A stretch of 64,000 bases of DNA from UBA5072 sp041737175. GTDB taxonomy: Bacteria; Bacteroidota; Bacteroidia; Bacteroidales; UBA10428. Location of the stretch: NCBI GenBank assembly GCA_041737175.1, contig JBGSSF010000021.1, positions 1 through 64,000 on the forward strand, in the 5' to 3' direction. Position numbers and translations under genes: made by a program. Each line of letters begins with the position of its first letter. Positions within the stretch are counted from its first letter, which is position 1. Below the pieces are notes generated by a model. The model did no database searches. It saw only the letters and a list, made by a program, of their open reading frames with translations, and had not been told where the DNA came from. Positions 54,663-62,901 of the stretch are shown in pieces.

Positions 54663-57600
54663 ATGAAAAGGGCTGCCCAGATACTTTTCCTTTTGGACGT
54701 CATTGCCTTTTATTGTTCTGACTTATCAGCCCAAAACGATCTATCATTTGAAAAAATAGATAACCGGATTGGGCTTTCATCAGATATAGTGTTAAAAACA
54801 ATTCAGGATAAGGAAGGATTCCTTTGGTTTATTACCGAAGATGGGCTAAATCGGTATGATGGTTATGAGATCAAAGTATATAAACATGGGTTCAATGCTA
54901 CCGGTGATTTTAGTTCCTCGAATTTCCGAAGTATTTGCGAAGACCAGGATGGTAAACTATGGCTGGGTACACAAAACGCAGGAATAAATATCTTTGACAA
55001 AGTTACCGGTAACACGCAAATCCTCCTGGCCGAACAGGCCAGTCCCGACAATATATCGGATAATACTATTAATTCGTTATTCTGTGATTCGGAAGGACTT
55101 ATCTGGATTGGCCACAACCAAGGAATTCAATGCTGGGACCCGAAAAAGGAAAAGCTTATTCAGCTCCCTGAATCAGGTTCATCCCCTCCTCCCGGAAGTA
55201 TTATATGCTGCTTCGCAGAAAGCACAGATGGATTGATCATCATCGGAACATGGGAGTCAGGCTTATATGTATATGATAAAAAGACCCGTCATTTTAAGAA
55301 TTTCATTGTTCCGGATGACGGCATCCCTCTAAATTTTGAGAATCGGATATGGTGCATCCTTCCTGATGAAAATATGCATTATTGGATCGGTACCTGGGAA
55401 GGGGGTTTATATCTTACCAAAATCACAGGCGATTCACTGGTAATAGAAAGACATTTTACCCATCAACCTGACAATCCCCGATCTTTATTGCTCAATATAA
55501 TTTATAGTCTGCAAAAAGATGACAAAGGATCGCTCTGGATTGGCACACCCTATGGTTTAAATATTATGGAATCACCCTGGTCCGCCAATCCGGTATTGCA
55601 TAAGTGTAGCCCGGGAAATAAATCCAATGAATTGTCCTATCCTGAGGTTTATGATATTTTCAGAGACCGTTCAGGGATCATGTGGCTTTCAACATCCGGA
55701 GGAGGTATCAACAAGGTAGATCAGTCATATAGAAGATTTAACAACTTTACGATTCCGAAGACCGATCTGCAAATAAAAGGGACTGCCATACACAGCTTTT
55801 ATATAAGTCCGGAAGAATCTCTATTTGTTGGCGTAAGAAGTCTTGGTTTTGGGAAGTATGACCTGAATAGTAACTCTTTCGTCCCTTATAAGAAGATTTC
55901 CGCATTCAGGCGCCTACCTCCGGACCTGAATACAGCTTTTTGCTTTCACAAAGACCAAGAGGGATATTTATGGGTTGGTACCCGCTATGAAGGCGTTTAC
56001 CGCATCAACCTGCAAACCGGGGATTATGTTAATTACCTTCGCGACGCAAGTAATTCCCCTTACATTGCAAAAGAAGTAAGAACTATCGGTGAGGATTCCT
56101 TTGGCCATATCTGGATCGGAACCATTGATGGCCTTTTTAAGTTCGTGCCAACGGGTAAAGCCGGAAATTTCGAAATATACCATTATCTTCCTGAAAAAAA
56201 CAATCCATTATCGTTGGCAGGTAAAATCATCAATTGCGTTTACATTGCCAGTGATTCAACGCTATGGGTAGGAACTGATGACGGGGGTCTCTGCAAACTC
56301 ACCACAAATCTTAAATCACATGCTGAACCGGCTTTCCAAAATTTCATGTCAGAGATTAATATTCCATTGACCCTTAAAAGCAAACTGATTTATTCGATAT
56401 ACGAGGACCGAAATCACCGTATTTGGATAGGAACAGGCGATGACGGAATTGCTTTCTACTCATTAAAACAGCAATCCTTCACGCATTTTCCCGAAGAAAT
56501 TGGTTGGCAGGGAGATGCAGTTTTTGGAATTATAGAAGACAATCAGGGTGCTCTATGGCTTACAACCAATCATGGCGTTTCAAAACTTGTGTACAAAAGC
56601 AATACAGATATATGGCTCGAAAACTTCACTTATGAAGATGGCTTGCAGGGAAACCTGTTTATACGAGGCGCAATCATGAAAGATTTGCAGGGCAATATTT
56701 ATGTCGGCGGTCATAATGGTTTTAATGTTTTCCGGCCCGATGAGATATCGACAAATGAAGCTATCCCTCCTGTTGTGATCACAGATATTTTTGTTTTAAA
56801 CAAACCGGTGCAATTTGATTACAGTAAAGGAAAAGAACTGTTACTTACCCATAAGGAAATAAATTTCGCCATCAGGTTTTCCGCTCTTTCCTTCTCACAA
56901 CCTGGCAAGAATAAATATGCATACAAACTTGAAGGGTTTGACAAAGAATGGCAGTTAGCTTCAAATATTGTTCGAACGGCAACTTATGCCAACCTAAAAC
57001 CGGGACAATATATTTTTAAAGTGAAAGCCTCCAATAACAGCGGAATCTGGAACAATTCACCTCTCGAATTAAAAATCAGGGTTAAACCTGCGCCATATAA
57101 ATCCACATGGGCAGTGATGATTTATGCAATTGTTTTTGTTGCCATCCTGTTTGTTATATATTATTTTATTTACAAAAGCATCCGCATTAAACATGCTTAT
57201 GACATTGAACGAATTGAGCATCAGAAGTCTGAAAAGATCAATCAGTTCAAATTGCGCTTTTTCACAAATATTTCTCACGAACTGTTAACTCCTCTTTCAG
57301 TAATTTCATGGCTCGTTGAAGAAATATCATCATCAGGGAATGTCAAACCTGATAGCCTTTCCACCATGAAGAATAATTTGAATCGTTTGATGCGCTTAAT
57401 TTCCCAGTTACTCGATTTCAGAAAGGTGGAAACCGGCAATATGAAACTGGAACTTAAAATGACCGATATAGATACATTAATTAAGAACTTGTTTGGGAGT
57501 GTTAAACCTTTAGCTGAAAAAAAGCACATTGAAATCAAATTCAATGGCCGTGTTGGAAAAGAAATCTGTATTGATCCTGACAAACTTGAAAAGATAATCG

Positions 57601-58805
57601 GAAACCTGTTGTCAAATGCCTTAAAATACACGCCTGCCAAAGAAAACATTTTTCTCAATTATTCAGTTCTCACGGAGGAAGGCCATGAGTTTCTGAAGGT
57701 AGAAGTGCTGGATACCGGCGAGGGAATAGAAGAAAAGCATTTGCCCTATATATTTGATCGGTTTTACAAGGTTGAATCGGTTACGGGAAGGACTTTCGGT
57801 GCCGGGATAGGCCTTGCCCTTGCAAAGAACATGGTTGAACTTCATGAAGGAGAAATAACAGGCGGGAACAGAAAAGAAGGCGGGGCTGTCTTTTCATTTA
57901 AAATACCTTTGAGTCAATCCCATAATGATGTTTCTAAAAATGAAATTGAGCCCAGGGTGGAAAAGTATTCAGATAATATTCCCCTTATTGTTGATGATTC
58001 AGAAGATGAAGAACCCATACCGGTTCCTCAAATAACCTTCAACAGGCAGTATACACTTCTCATCATTGAGGATCACTTCGATTTCAGAAAAATGATGGTG
58101 AATTACTTCTCTAACTTTTTCATCACCCTGGAAGCAGAAGACGGGAAAAAAGGATTAGAACTCATTAATAATAAAATGCCTGAGGTGGTAATCAGCGATA
58201 TCATGATGCCAGGCATGAACGGTGCTAAAATATGCAGTAAAGTTAAAGAATCGCTCATGCTTAGCCATATTATTTTCATCCTGCTTACTGCTAAAATCAG
58301 CGAAAACGGCAGGTATCAGGGATACCTTGCCGGGGCGGATTCCTATTTGACAAAACCTGTAAACCTGAAACTTCTGCATGCCCGAGTGGCATCCCTTATT
58401 CAGCAAAGAGAAACTTTGCATAAAAAGTTTAATAACGGCCTTATGAAACCCTTTTCAGAATCAGGATTGACCGTGCTCGATGACCAGTTCCTTACAAAGA
58501 TTAAATCATTCATTGAAACGAATATCATCAGTGTTGACCTGAATATTAAATCCATGTGCACTGAACTGGGGACAAGCAATTCCATGCTTTACCGCAAGCT
58601 GACCAGTTTAACCGGGATGTCGCCTGTGGAATTCATCCGGTATATCCGTCTTCAGCATGCGGCCAGGTTATTATTGAAGCAGGCTAATGTAACGGAAGCT
58701 GCCTATGGATCCGGATTCAATGATCTCAGTTATTTTGGCACATGTTTTAAGAAACAATTTGGAATCAATCCAAAGAATTTCTCACAGCTCAATTTCAAAA
58801 TGTAA
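54663..58805 (+). CDS. Hybrid two-component system regulator (HTCS) of the galactan PUL
   Basis: I chose ATG 54663 because GAGGAG (54648-54653) lies about 9 bases upstream; ATG 54654 is directly adjacent to it, and the longest frame begins with TTG. The protein has 1380 residues. In order: signal peptide, periplasmic two-propeller sensor made of Reg_prop repeats (GLSSDIVLKTIQDKEGFLW, KLWLGTQNAGIN), Y_Y_Y domain (FSALSFSQPGKNKYAYKLEG), membrane helix, HisKA with H872 in NISHELLTP, HATPase, receiver with D1179 in VVISDIMMPGM and an AraC-type helix-turn-helix at the C-terminus. HTCS proteins bind a breakdown oligosaccharide directly in the periplasm and activate the adjacent PUL. The divergent SusC/SusD/GH30 operon is the obvious target. 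Confidence 0.95.
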   Translation: MKRAAQILFLLDVIAFYCSDLSAQNDLSFEKIDNRIGLSSDIVLKTIQDKEGFLWFITEDGLNRYDGYEIKVYKHGFNATGDFSSSNFRSICEDQDGKLWLGTQNAGINIFDKVTGNTQILLAEQASPDNISDNTINSLFCDSEGLIWIGHNQGIQCWDPKKEKLIQLPESGSSPPPGSIICCFAESTDGLIIIGTWESGLYVYDKKTRHFKNFIVPDDGIPLNFENRIWCILPDENMHYWIGTWEGGLYLTKITGDSLVIERHFTHQPDNPRSLLLNIIYSLQKDDKGSLWIGTPYGLNIMESPWSANPVLHKCSPGNKSNELSYPEVYDIFRDRSGIMWLSTSGGGINKVDQSYRRFNNFTIPKTDLQIKGTAIHSFYISPEESLFVGVRSLGFGKYDLNSNSFVPYKKISAFRRLPPDLNTAFCFHKDQEGYLWVGTRYEGVYRINLQTGDYVNYLRDASNSPYIAKEVRTIGEDSFGHIWIGTIDGLFKFVPTGKAGNFEIYHYLPEKNNPLSLAGKIINCVYIASDSTLWVGTDDGGLCKLTTNLKSHAEPAFQNFMSEINIPLTLKSKLIYSIYEDRNHRIWIGTGDDGIAFYSLKQQSFTHFPEEIGWQGDAVFGIIEDNQGALWLTTNHGVSKLVYKSNTDIWLENFTYEDGLQGNLFIRGAIMKDLQGNIYVGGHNGFNVFRPDEISTNEAIPPVVITDIFVLNKPVQFDYSKGKELLLTHKEINFAIRFSALSFSQPGKNKYAYKLEGFDKEWQLASNIVRTATYANLKPGQYIFKVKASNNSGIWNNSPLELKIRVKPAPYKSTWAVMIYAIVFVAILFVIYYFIYKSIRIKHAYDIERIEHQKSEKINQFKLRFFTNISHELLTPLSVISWLVEEISSSGNVKPDSLSTMKNNLNRLMRLISQLLDFRKVETGNMKLELKMTDIDTLIKNLFGSVKPLAEKKHIEIKFNGRVGKEICIDPDKLEKIIGNLLSNALKYTPAKENIFLNYSVLTEEGHEFLKVEVLDTGEGIEEKHLPYIFDRFYKVESVTGRTFGAGIGLALAKNMVELHEGEITGGNRKEGGAVFSFKIPLSQSHNDVSKNEIEPRVEKYSDNIPLIVDDSEDEEPIPVPQITFNRQYTLLIIEDHFDFRKMMVNYFSNFFITLEAEDGKKGLELINNKMPEVVISDIMMPGMNGAKICSKVKESLMLSHIIFILLTAKISENGRYQGYLAGADSYLTKPVNLKLLHARVASLIQQRETLHKKFNNGLMKPFSESGLTVLDDQFLTKIKSFIETNIISVDLNIKSMCTELGTSNSMLYRKLTSLTGMSPVEFIRYIRLQHAARLLLKQANVTEAAYGSGFNDLSYFGTCFKKQFGINPKNFSQLNFKM

Positions 58806-58879
58806 TAAAGGTCTGATTACCTACGAAAATGCAGCTCATCTGAAAATATTGGAGGACTTCTGAAACACCCGATCAAAGC

Positions 58880-59098
58880 GACCCTGCCATCCGCCAGAAG
58901 AACTACGAATATGCCCTGGCGAATCTGAAGGCTGCAGGGATACTCGGTGCCCAGTTCATGAGATCAGATGCTGGCTATCAAGGTTCATACAGCGTTGAAC
59001 ACCATAGCGGCAAGAACGAATACGCTGAAGTGGCGATCCAACTTGACCGGGTCCGGGCGGTATTCGATCAATGGCGGACAACTGATCCAAAGAGTTGA
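58880..59098 (+). pseudogene. Truncated remnant of a TIM-barrel isomerase-like gene
   Basis: This stretch matches codons 123-151 and 263-305 of the gene at 23198-24115, with the intervening 111 codons missing and the frame kept to the same TGA. By hand count 196 of 219 aligned bases agree. Of 19 codons that differ, 14 are synonymous. The missing segment corresponds exactly to the interval between two GATGCCGGC copies in the intact gene (23651-23659 and 23984-23992). No start codon remains in frame upstream, and metal ligands E189, H218 and H244 are lost, so it is not functional. A 73-codon frame from 58968 is in another register and is not meaningful. Confidence 0.85.
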
Positions 59099-59257
59099 TA
59101 AGACTGATTATTTGGATTTTGTTTTCTGCGCCAGTTCAATGGAATTGTTACGGCACATTGTCAGCCATGATTCCTTGTGGCGATATTAAAAGTGTTGATT
59201 TACAATAAATCCTATTCCGGATAAGGCTCAGACTAACTTTATGAAATGATACTTCAT

Positions 59258-59647
59258 TTATTGTGTGACTTTTGTATCATTTGTCTTTTTGGACTTATCC
59301 CTTTTTTTTCGGAGCGAAGCTTTCTTTGCAGTTAAAGGCTTATCAACCTGAAGTTCAGGTGTACCGGGTTTCAATACTTTCTTCGTTCTTTTAAGTGCCT
59401 TTTGTGCAATTTTTTTGCTTTTCGACAATTTCTTAATGGTTTTTACAATTTCTTTCTCTTTTAATTTAAGATCATTCTTAAGTACAGAAATCTCATTTTT
59501 CAATCCAACGGCATTTTCATGGTTGCTCACATACTTCTCAAAATGTTCCTTGTCTTCATCATTGATGAATGATTTTTCTTTTTTTTTAAAATCTTCAATA
59601 AGATGTAAGGAATCCTTAATTGTTCTTGAGATTCTTTTACTTTTCAT
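59258..59647 (-). CDS. Small Lys-rich coiled-coil protein, unknown function
   Basis: The frame codes for 129 residues, rich in Lys (about one third). The first 60 residues are amphipathic helix (DSLHLIEDFKKKEKSF, EHFEKYVSNHE), the middle is a coiled coil (EISVLKNDLKLKEKEIVKTI) and the end is a basic, disordered tail resembling nucleic-acid-binding tails. There is no signal peptide or membrane segment. I do not recognise a family. The composition would suit a small nucleoid-associated or RNA-binding protein. It could also be a chance frame, but the biased and orderly composition makes a real gene likely. Confidence 0.55.
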   Translation of the reverse strand: MKSKRISRTIKDSLHLIEDFKKKEKSFINDEDKEHFEKYVSNHENAVGLKNEISVLKNDLKLKEKEIVKTIKKLSKSKKIAQKALKRTKKVLKPGTPELQVDKPLTAKKASLRKKRDKSKKTNDTKVTQ

Positions 59648-59734
59648 AGTTGAATAATTTAAATTGAATTCAAATTTAAAGCTATTTTATTTCTTACGTT
59701 TATTAAGTTTATGTTAAGATTATACCACGGAGAG

Positions 59735-59767
59735 TGACACATCTTGACTTCAATGAAAATTGACACA
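59735..59767. mobile_element. Possible remnant of an IS21-type terminus
   Basis: TGACACA occurs at 59735-59741 and again at 59761-59767, 26 bases apart, within a segment that on the minus strand contains GTGTGTCAATTTTCATTGA. Multiple TGTCA-type repeats with such spacing are found at IS21-family ends. No transposase or second end is present in the window, so this is a tentative call. Confidence 0.25.
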
Positions 59768-59877
59768 CTTGTAAAATCACCTTACAGTCAGTTGACATTC
59801 CGAAGGAAAATCAGCAGAACAATTATTCTTTAAAATTTACCTAAATTGTATCTTTTTAGGACCATTAAAAAAAGGTA

Positions 59878-61497
59878 ATGAAAAATACCCACCAACTCAA
59901 GCGTGACACCTTGTCATCGAATTATTCCGGCCGGGATCGCTACGATCTGATCATTATCGGCGCAGGACTAAGCGGACTGGCATCCGGATTAATGTGGTTA
60001 AAGAATACAACGGGGATGAAAACCCTGATCATTGAAAAAAACAGCTACCCCGGAGGATATAGTACTGCCTATGAAAGAGGGGGATATGTTTTTGAAACCA
60101 CCCAGCTATTCCCTGATATTGTGGATATTCTCGAATATCTTGATATTGATTTACCGTTGAAGAGATATGAGAAAAACTTTATGCGAAGGCTTGTTGTCAA
60201 CGGGGACCATGTAGAACAATACCTGATTCCTGCGGGATCTGAGAATTTTACCAGGTACCTGGTGGAAAAATTTCCTGCCGATGCTGAAAAAATTTCTGCG
60301 CTAATAGAATATTCCGTGGATCTTTTTAAGCAGGTGAGGAAACTGAAAGTGAATGCCACGCTGAAAGATACCCTGGCAACTCCGTTTAAGGCACCCAAAG
60401 TAATTGCCAACCTGAATCGTACCTACTCCGGGTTACTCGATAAATTTAAAATTACAGATCCGCGGTTAAGGGAGGTTATGGAAACTTTTACTTCTTTTTC
60501 CGGTGTTCCTTCCGGCCGTGCTTCTGCAATTCTTGCAACAGGAGCTATGCTCTCCTCTATGACCAGGTGTTTCCGTCCCCTTGGTTTCTTCGATGAGTTT
60601 CCTGCAAAATTGGCCGAAAAGTTCCAGTCACTGGGGGGTGAAATATTTTTTAATGCTGAAGTTGAGAAAATAGATGTGAAAGATGGCGTTGTATCGGGAG
60701 TGATAGTAAAAGGTGAAAGATCTTTGATAAGTGCCGACAAGGTGATCACCACGGTTGATCCGATGCTGGCCATGCGCCAATTGGTGGGAGATGAGCATCT
60801 CCCGGAGAAATATATTAAAAAACTTGAGAACACCATCATGTCTCCTTCATCAGTAAATGTTGCTCTTGGACTGGATGACAGGATTGATCTTACAAAACTT
60901 GATCTCGATTATCCCTACAATGTGGTCTCTACCGGACTGGGAACAGCTGAAAGACTTTTTAATGCATTTCTCGCCGGAAATCATGGCTTCTCCAAAGATT
61001 GCTTTCATGCAGCGGTCATCTGTCCTTCGTTGACAACAAAAACTAAAAATACCATCACTATTCGTAGTACGCCCTGGGCCCTGAATGGATGGAAAGAACT
61101 GCGTGAAAGCAACTATGAAAGATACAAGGAAGAAAAGGAAAAATGGGCAGATTTCCTGATTGATATTGCAGAGAAGTATTTTATCCCCGATCTGAAAAAA
61201 CATATCGTGGTAAAAGATATAGCAACACCCGCAACATATGCGAGGTTTTCAGGCTCTCCGACAGGCAGTATTTACGATATGGCTTCACTGGTTACACAAT
61301 TCGGACCCAAACGCCTGCCTATGAAAACCCCTGTTAAAAACCTGTATCAACCCAAATTTGCCCACGGCCTGTATGGTACCATGATGAATGGAGTACAGGT
61401 GGTAGATTTAATACTCGACAGGAAATTTAATAATGGGAATTCCCTGTTTATTCCCGGCCAATCAGGAGCGCTTACGCAAAATATGCATGGCGCATAA
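59878..61497 (+). CDS. FAD-dependent oxidoreductase of the phytoene desaturase/carotenoid isomerase type
   Basis: This 539-residue cytoplasmic protein has, after a 24-residue lead, the FAD-binding motif DLIIIGAGLSGLASG and EKNSYPGGYSTAYERGGYVFE. A GG/GD motif follows (KVITTVDPMLAMRQL), and the C-terminal segment ends with SLFIPGQSGALTQNMHGA. These features are typical of CrtI/CrtH/retinol-saturase-like oxidoreductases. A substrate cannot be assigned; carotenoid or lipid desaturation, saturation or isomerisation are typical. No other carotenoid genes are visible. It faces a related gene (61462-62901) with 3' ends overlapping by 36 bases. Confidence 0.8.
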   Translation: MKNTHQLKRDTLSSNYSGRDRYDLIIIGAGLSGLASGLMWLKNTTGMKTLIIEKNSYPGGYSTAYERGGYVFETTQLFPDIVDILEYLDIDLPLKRYEKNFMRRLVVNGDHVEQYLIPAGSENFTRYLVEKFPADAEKISALIEYSVDLFKQVRKLKVNATLKDTLATPFKAPKVIANLNRTYSGLLDKFKITDPRLREVMETFTSFSGVPSGRASAILATGAMLSSMTRCFRPLGFFDEFPAKLAEKFQSLGGEIFFNAEVEKIDVKDGVVSGVIVKGERSLISADKVITTVDPMLAMRQLVGDEHLPEKYIKKLENTIMSPSSVNVALGLDDRIDLTKLDLDYPYNVVSTGLGTAERLFNAFLAGNHGFSKDCFHAAVICPSLTTKTKNTITIRSTPWALNGWKELRESNYERYKEEKEKWADFLIDIAEKYFIPDLKKHIVVKDIATPATYARFSGSPTGSIYDMASLVTQFGPKRLPMKTPVKNLYQPKFAHGLYGTMMNGVQVVDLILDRKFNNGNSLFIPGQSGALTQNMHGA

Positions 61498-62901
61498 ATA
61501 ACCACTATAAATAACCCCGGAAAAGCCGCCTCCTGTTTTTCCCCAGGCAGAAGCAAAATGAAGATTATCAGGTAGTTTTGAAGTATCAATAATTTTTCTG
61601 CCGGGTGTCTGTGCAAAACCATAAACTGCTCCGCCGGGATTAAAAGTGTAGCGTTTGAGTGTGGCAGGGGTGCCCACCTCATGGTATTCAATAATGTTGC
61701 CAACTCCGGGGATCAGTTTTTCCAATCGCTGGATAAAGACAGAGGCTACCTGTTCTTTCCTTGCCAAATAAGCTTTTCTATCAAGGTTTTCCCAGTCTTT
61801 CAGGTAATCGATACAACAAATTGCGCCCACGCCTTTACCGGCAGGAGCCAGCCCTGAATCAACCTGACTATAGTCGATAAAAGTGAAATTCCGCGATGTG
61901 AAATCTTCCCTGTTGTTTTCAAGAATACCCTTTTGTGATTTAACCGTGCGGTCATAAATAAACGTCGAATAATGCTTATTACCGAGTTCCTTAAGGGGTT
62001 TGTTGAACCCAAAATACAAGGTCAGCAGGGAGGCTCCCGTTTTCTGATGCTGCAATTCGCTTTTCAATGCGCTGCCATGTTCTGCAGGCAAGAGATCCGC
62101 AACATTGGGCATGGCTGTATTGGCTATGATTTCATCTGCCATGGCCTTAAGTATGCCGGTTCTGCGTATACCTTTTCTTTTGTAAAGTACGCCGGTAACT
62201 TTATGACCGTCCGTTTCAGTGCAGGTAACAACATGGTTTAAAAGAACCTCCCCGCCGTGATTTCTTATATAAGCTGTAAGATGATCTGACAATTGCTGCG
62301 AACCACCCTTAATAAAGCTTGCACCACCGGTGAAATAGCTTCCCTGTGAGGCGGAGTAGTAAGCCAGTGAAAGAGAGTAGGGATCGTCGTGGTAATATCC
62401 GAGATTGCCCAATAGTATAAGCTTCAGGTCTTCGCTGTGTATTATTGAGTCAAGAAATTCTCCAAGACTGGTATCATGCTGTTCATTATCAGCGGCTTTC
62501 TTCCTGGGTTTCAGGATTTGGTCAAAATAGGCGCTGATACCGTCCGTTTCCATTGGAAAAAGGCCGGATAATCTTTCTGCGGCAACCTTTGGATCATGGG
62601 GTATGGTTATATCAATACGGTCATTGATAAACCTGTAGAATTCAGGCAGCCTAATGAATTCTACATTATTAAATACTTCAAGGTCGTTGAATATCTTAGT
62701 CTCCACATCACCGGGCGAGGGACCATACATCTCATGCAGGCCCACCTCAAGCGTGAAGTCTCCCCTGTTAAAAGTAGTTGCATACCCACCGGGGCGATCA
62801 TGCTGTTCGATCACAAGTACCTTTTTCCCCTCACGGGAAAGCTTTGCCCCTGCAATCAATCCGCCAAGCCCTGCACCGATGATAATGATGTCATATTTCA
62901 T
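61462..62901 (-). CDS. FAD-dependent oxidoreductase, CrtI-like, paralogue of the convergent gene
   Basis: I chose ATG 62901 (479 residues) because the FAD motif MKYDIIIIGAGLGGLIAG then starts at residue 1; an upstream ATG at 62988 adds residues unlike the family. Other motifs are VIEQHDRPGGYATTF, FTLEVGLHEM and the C-terminal FASAWGKTGGGFSGVIYSG. It belongs to the same broad family as the protein at 59878 but is clearly diverged. The start overlaps the end of the upstream GNAT-like gene (stop at 62891-62893) by 11 bases, so these two are translationally coupled and probably act together on the same lipid-like substrate. Confidence 0.8.
   Translation of the reverse strand: MKYDIIIIGAGLGGLIAGAKLSREGKKVLVIEQHDRPGGYATTFNRGDFTLEVGLHEMYGPSPGDVETKIFNDLEVFNNVEFIRLPEFYRFINDRIDITIPHDPKVAAERLSGLFPMETDGISAYFDQILKPRKKAADNEQHDTSLGEFLDSIIHSEDLKLILLGNLGYYHDDPYSLSLAYYSASQGSYFTGGASFIKGGSQQLSDHLTAYIRNHGGEVLLNHVVTCTETDGHKVTGVLYKRKGIRRTGILKAMADEIIANTAMPNVADLLPAEHGSALKSELQHQKTGASLLTLYFGFNKPLKELGNKHYSTFIYDRTVKSQKGILENNREDFTSRNFTFIDYSQVDSGLAPAGKGVGAICCIDYLKDWENLDRKAYLARKEQVASVFIQRLEKLIPGVGNIIEYHEVGTPATLKRYTFNPGGAVYGFAQTPGRKIIDTSKLPDNLHFASAWGKTGGGFSGVIYSGYLCAMHILRKRS

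Noticed and set aside
58968..59189. 73-codon frame starting within the gene remnant
   Set aside because: Its register differs from the one that matches the intact TIM-barrel gene, so it is a by-product of the pseudogene.
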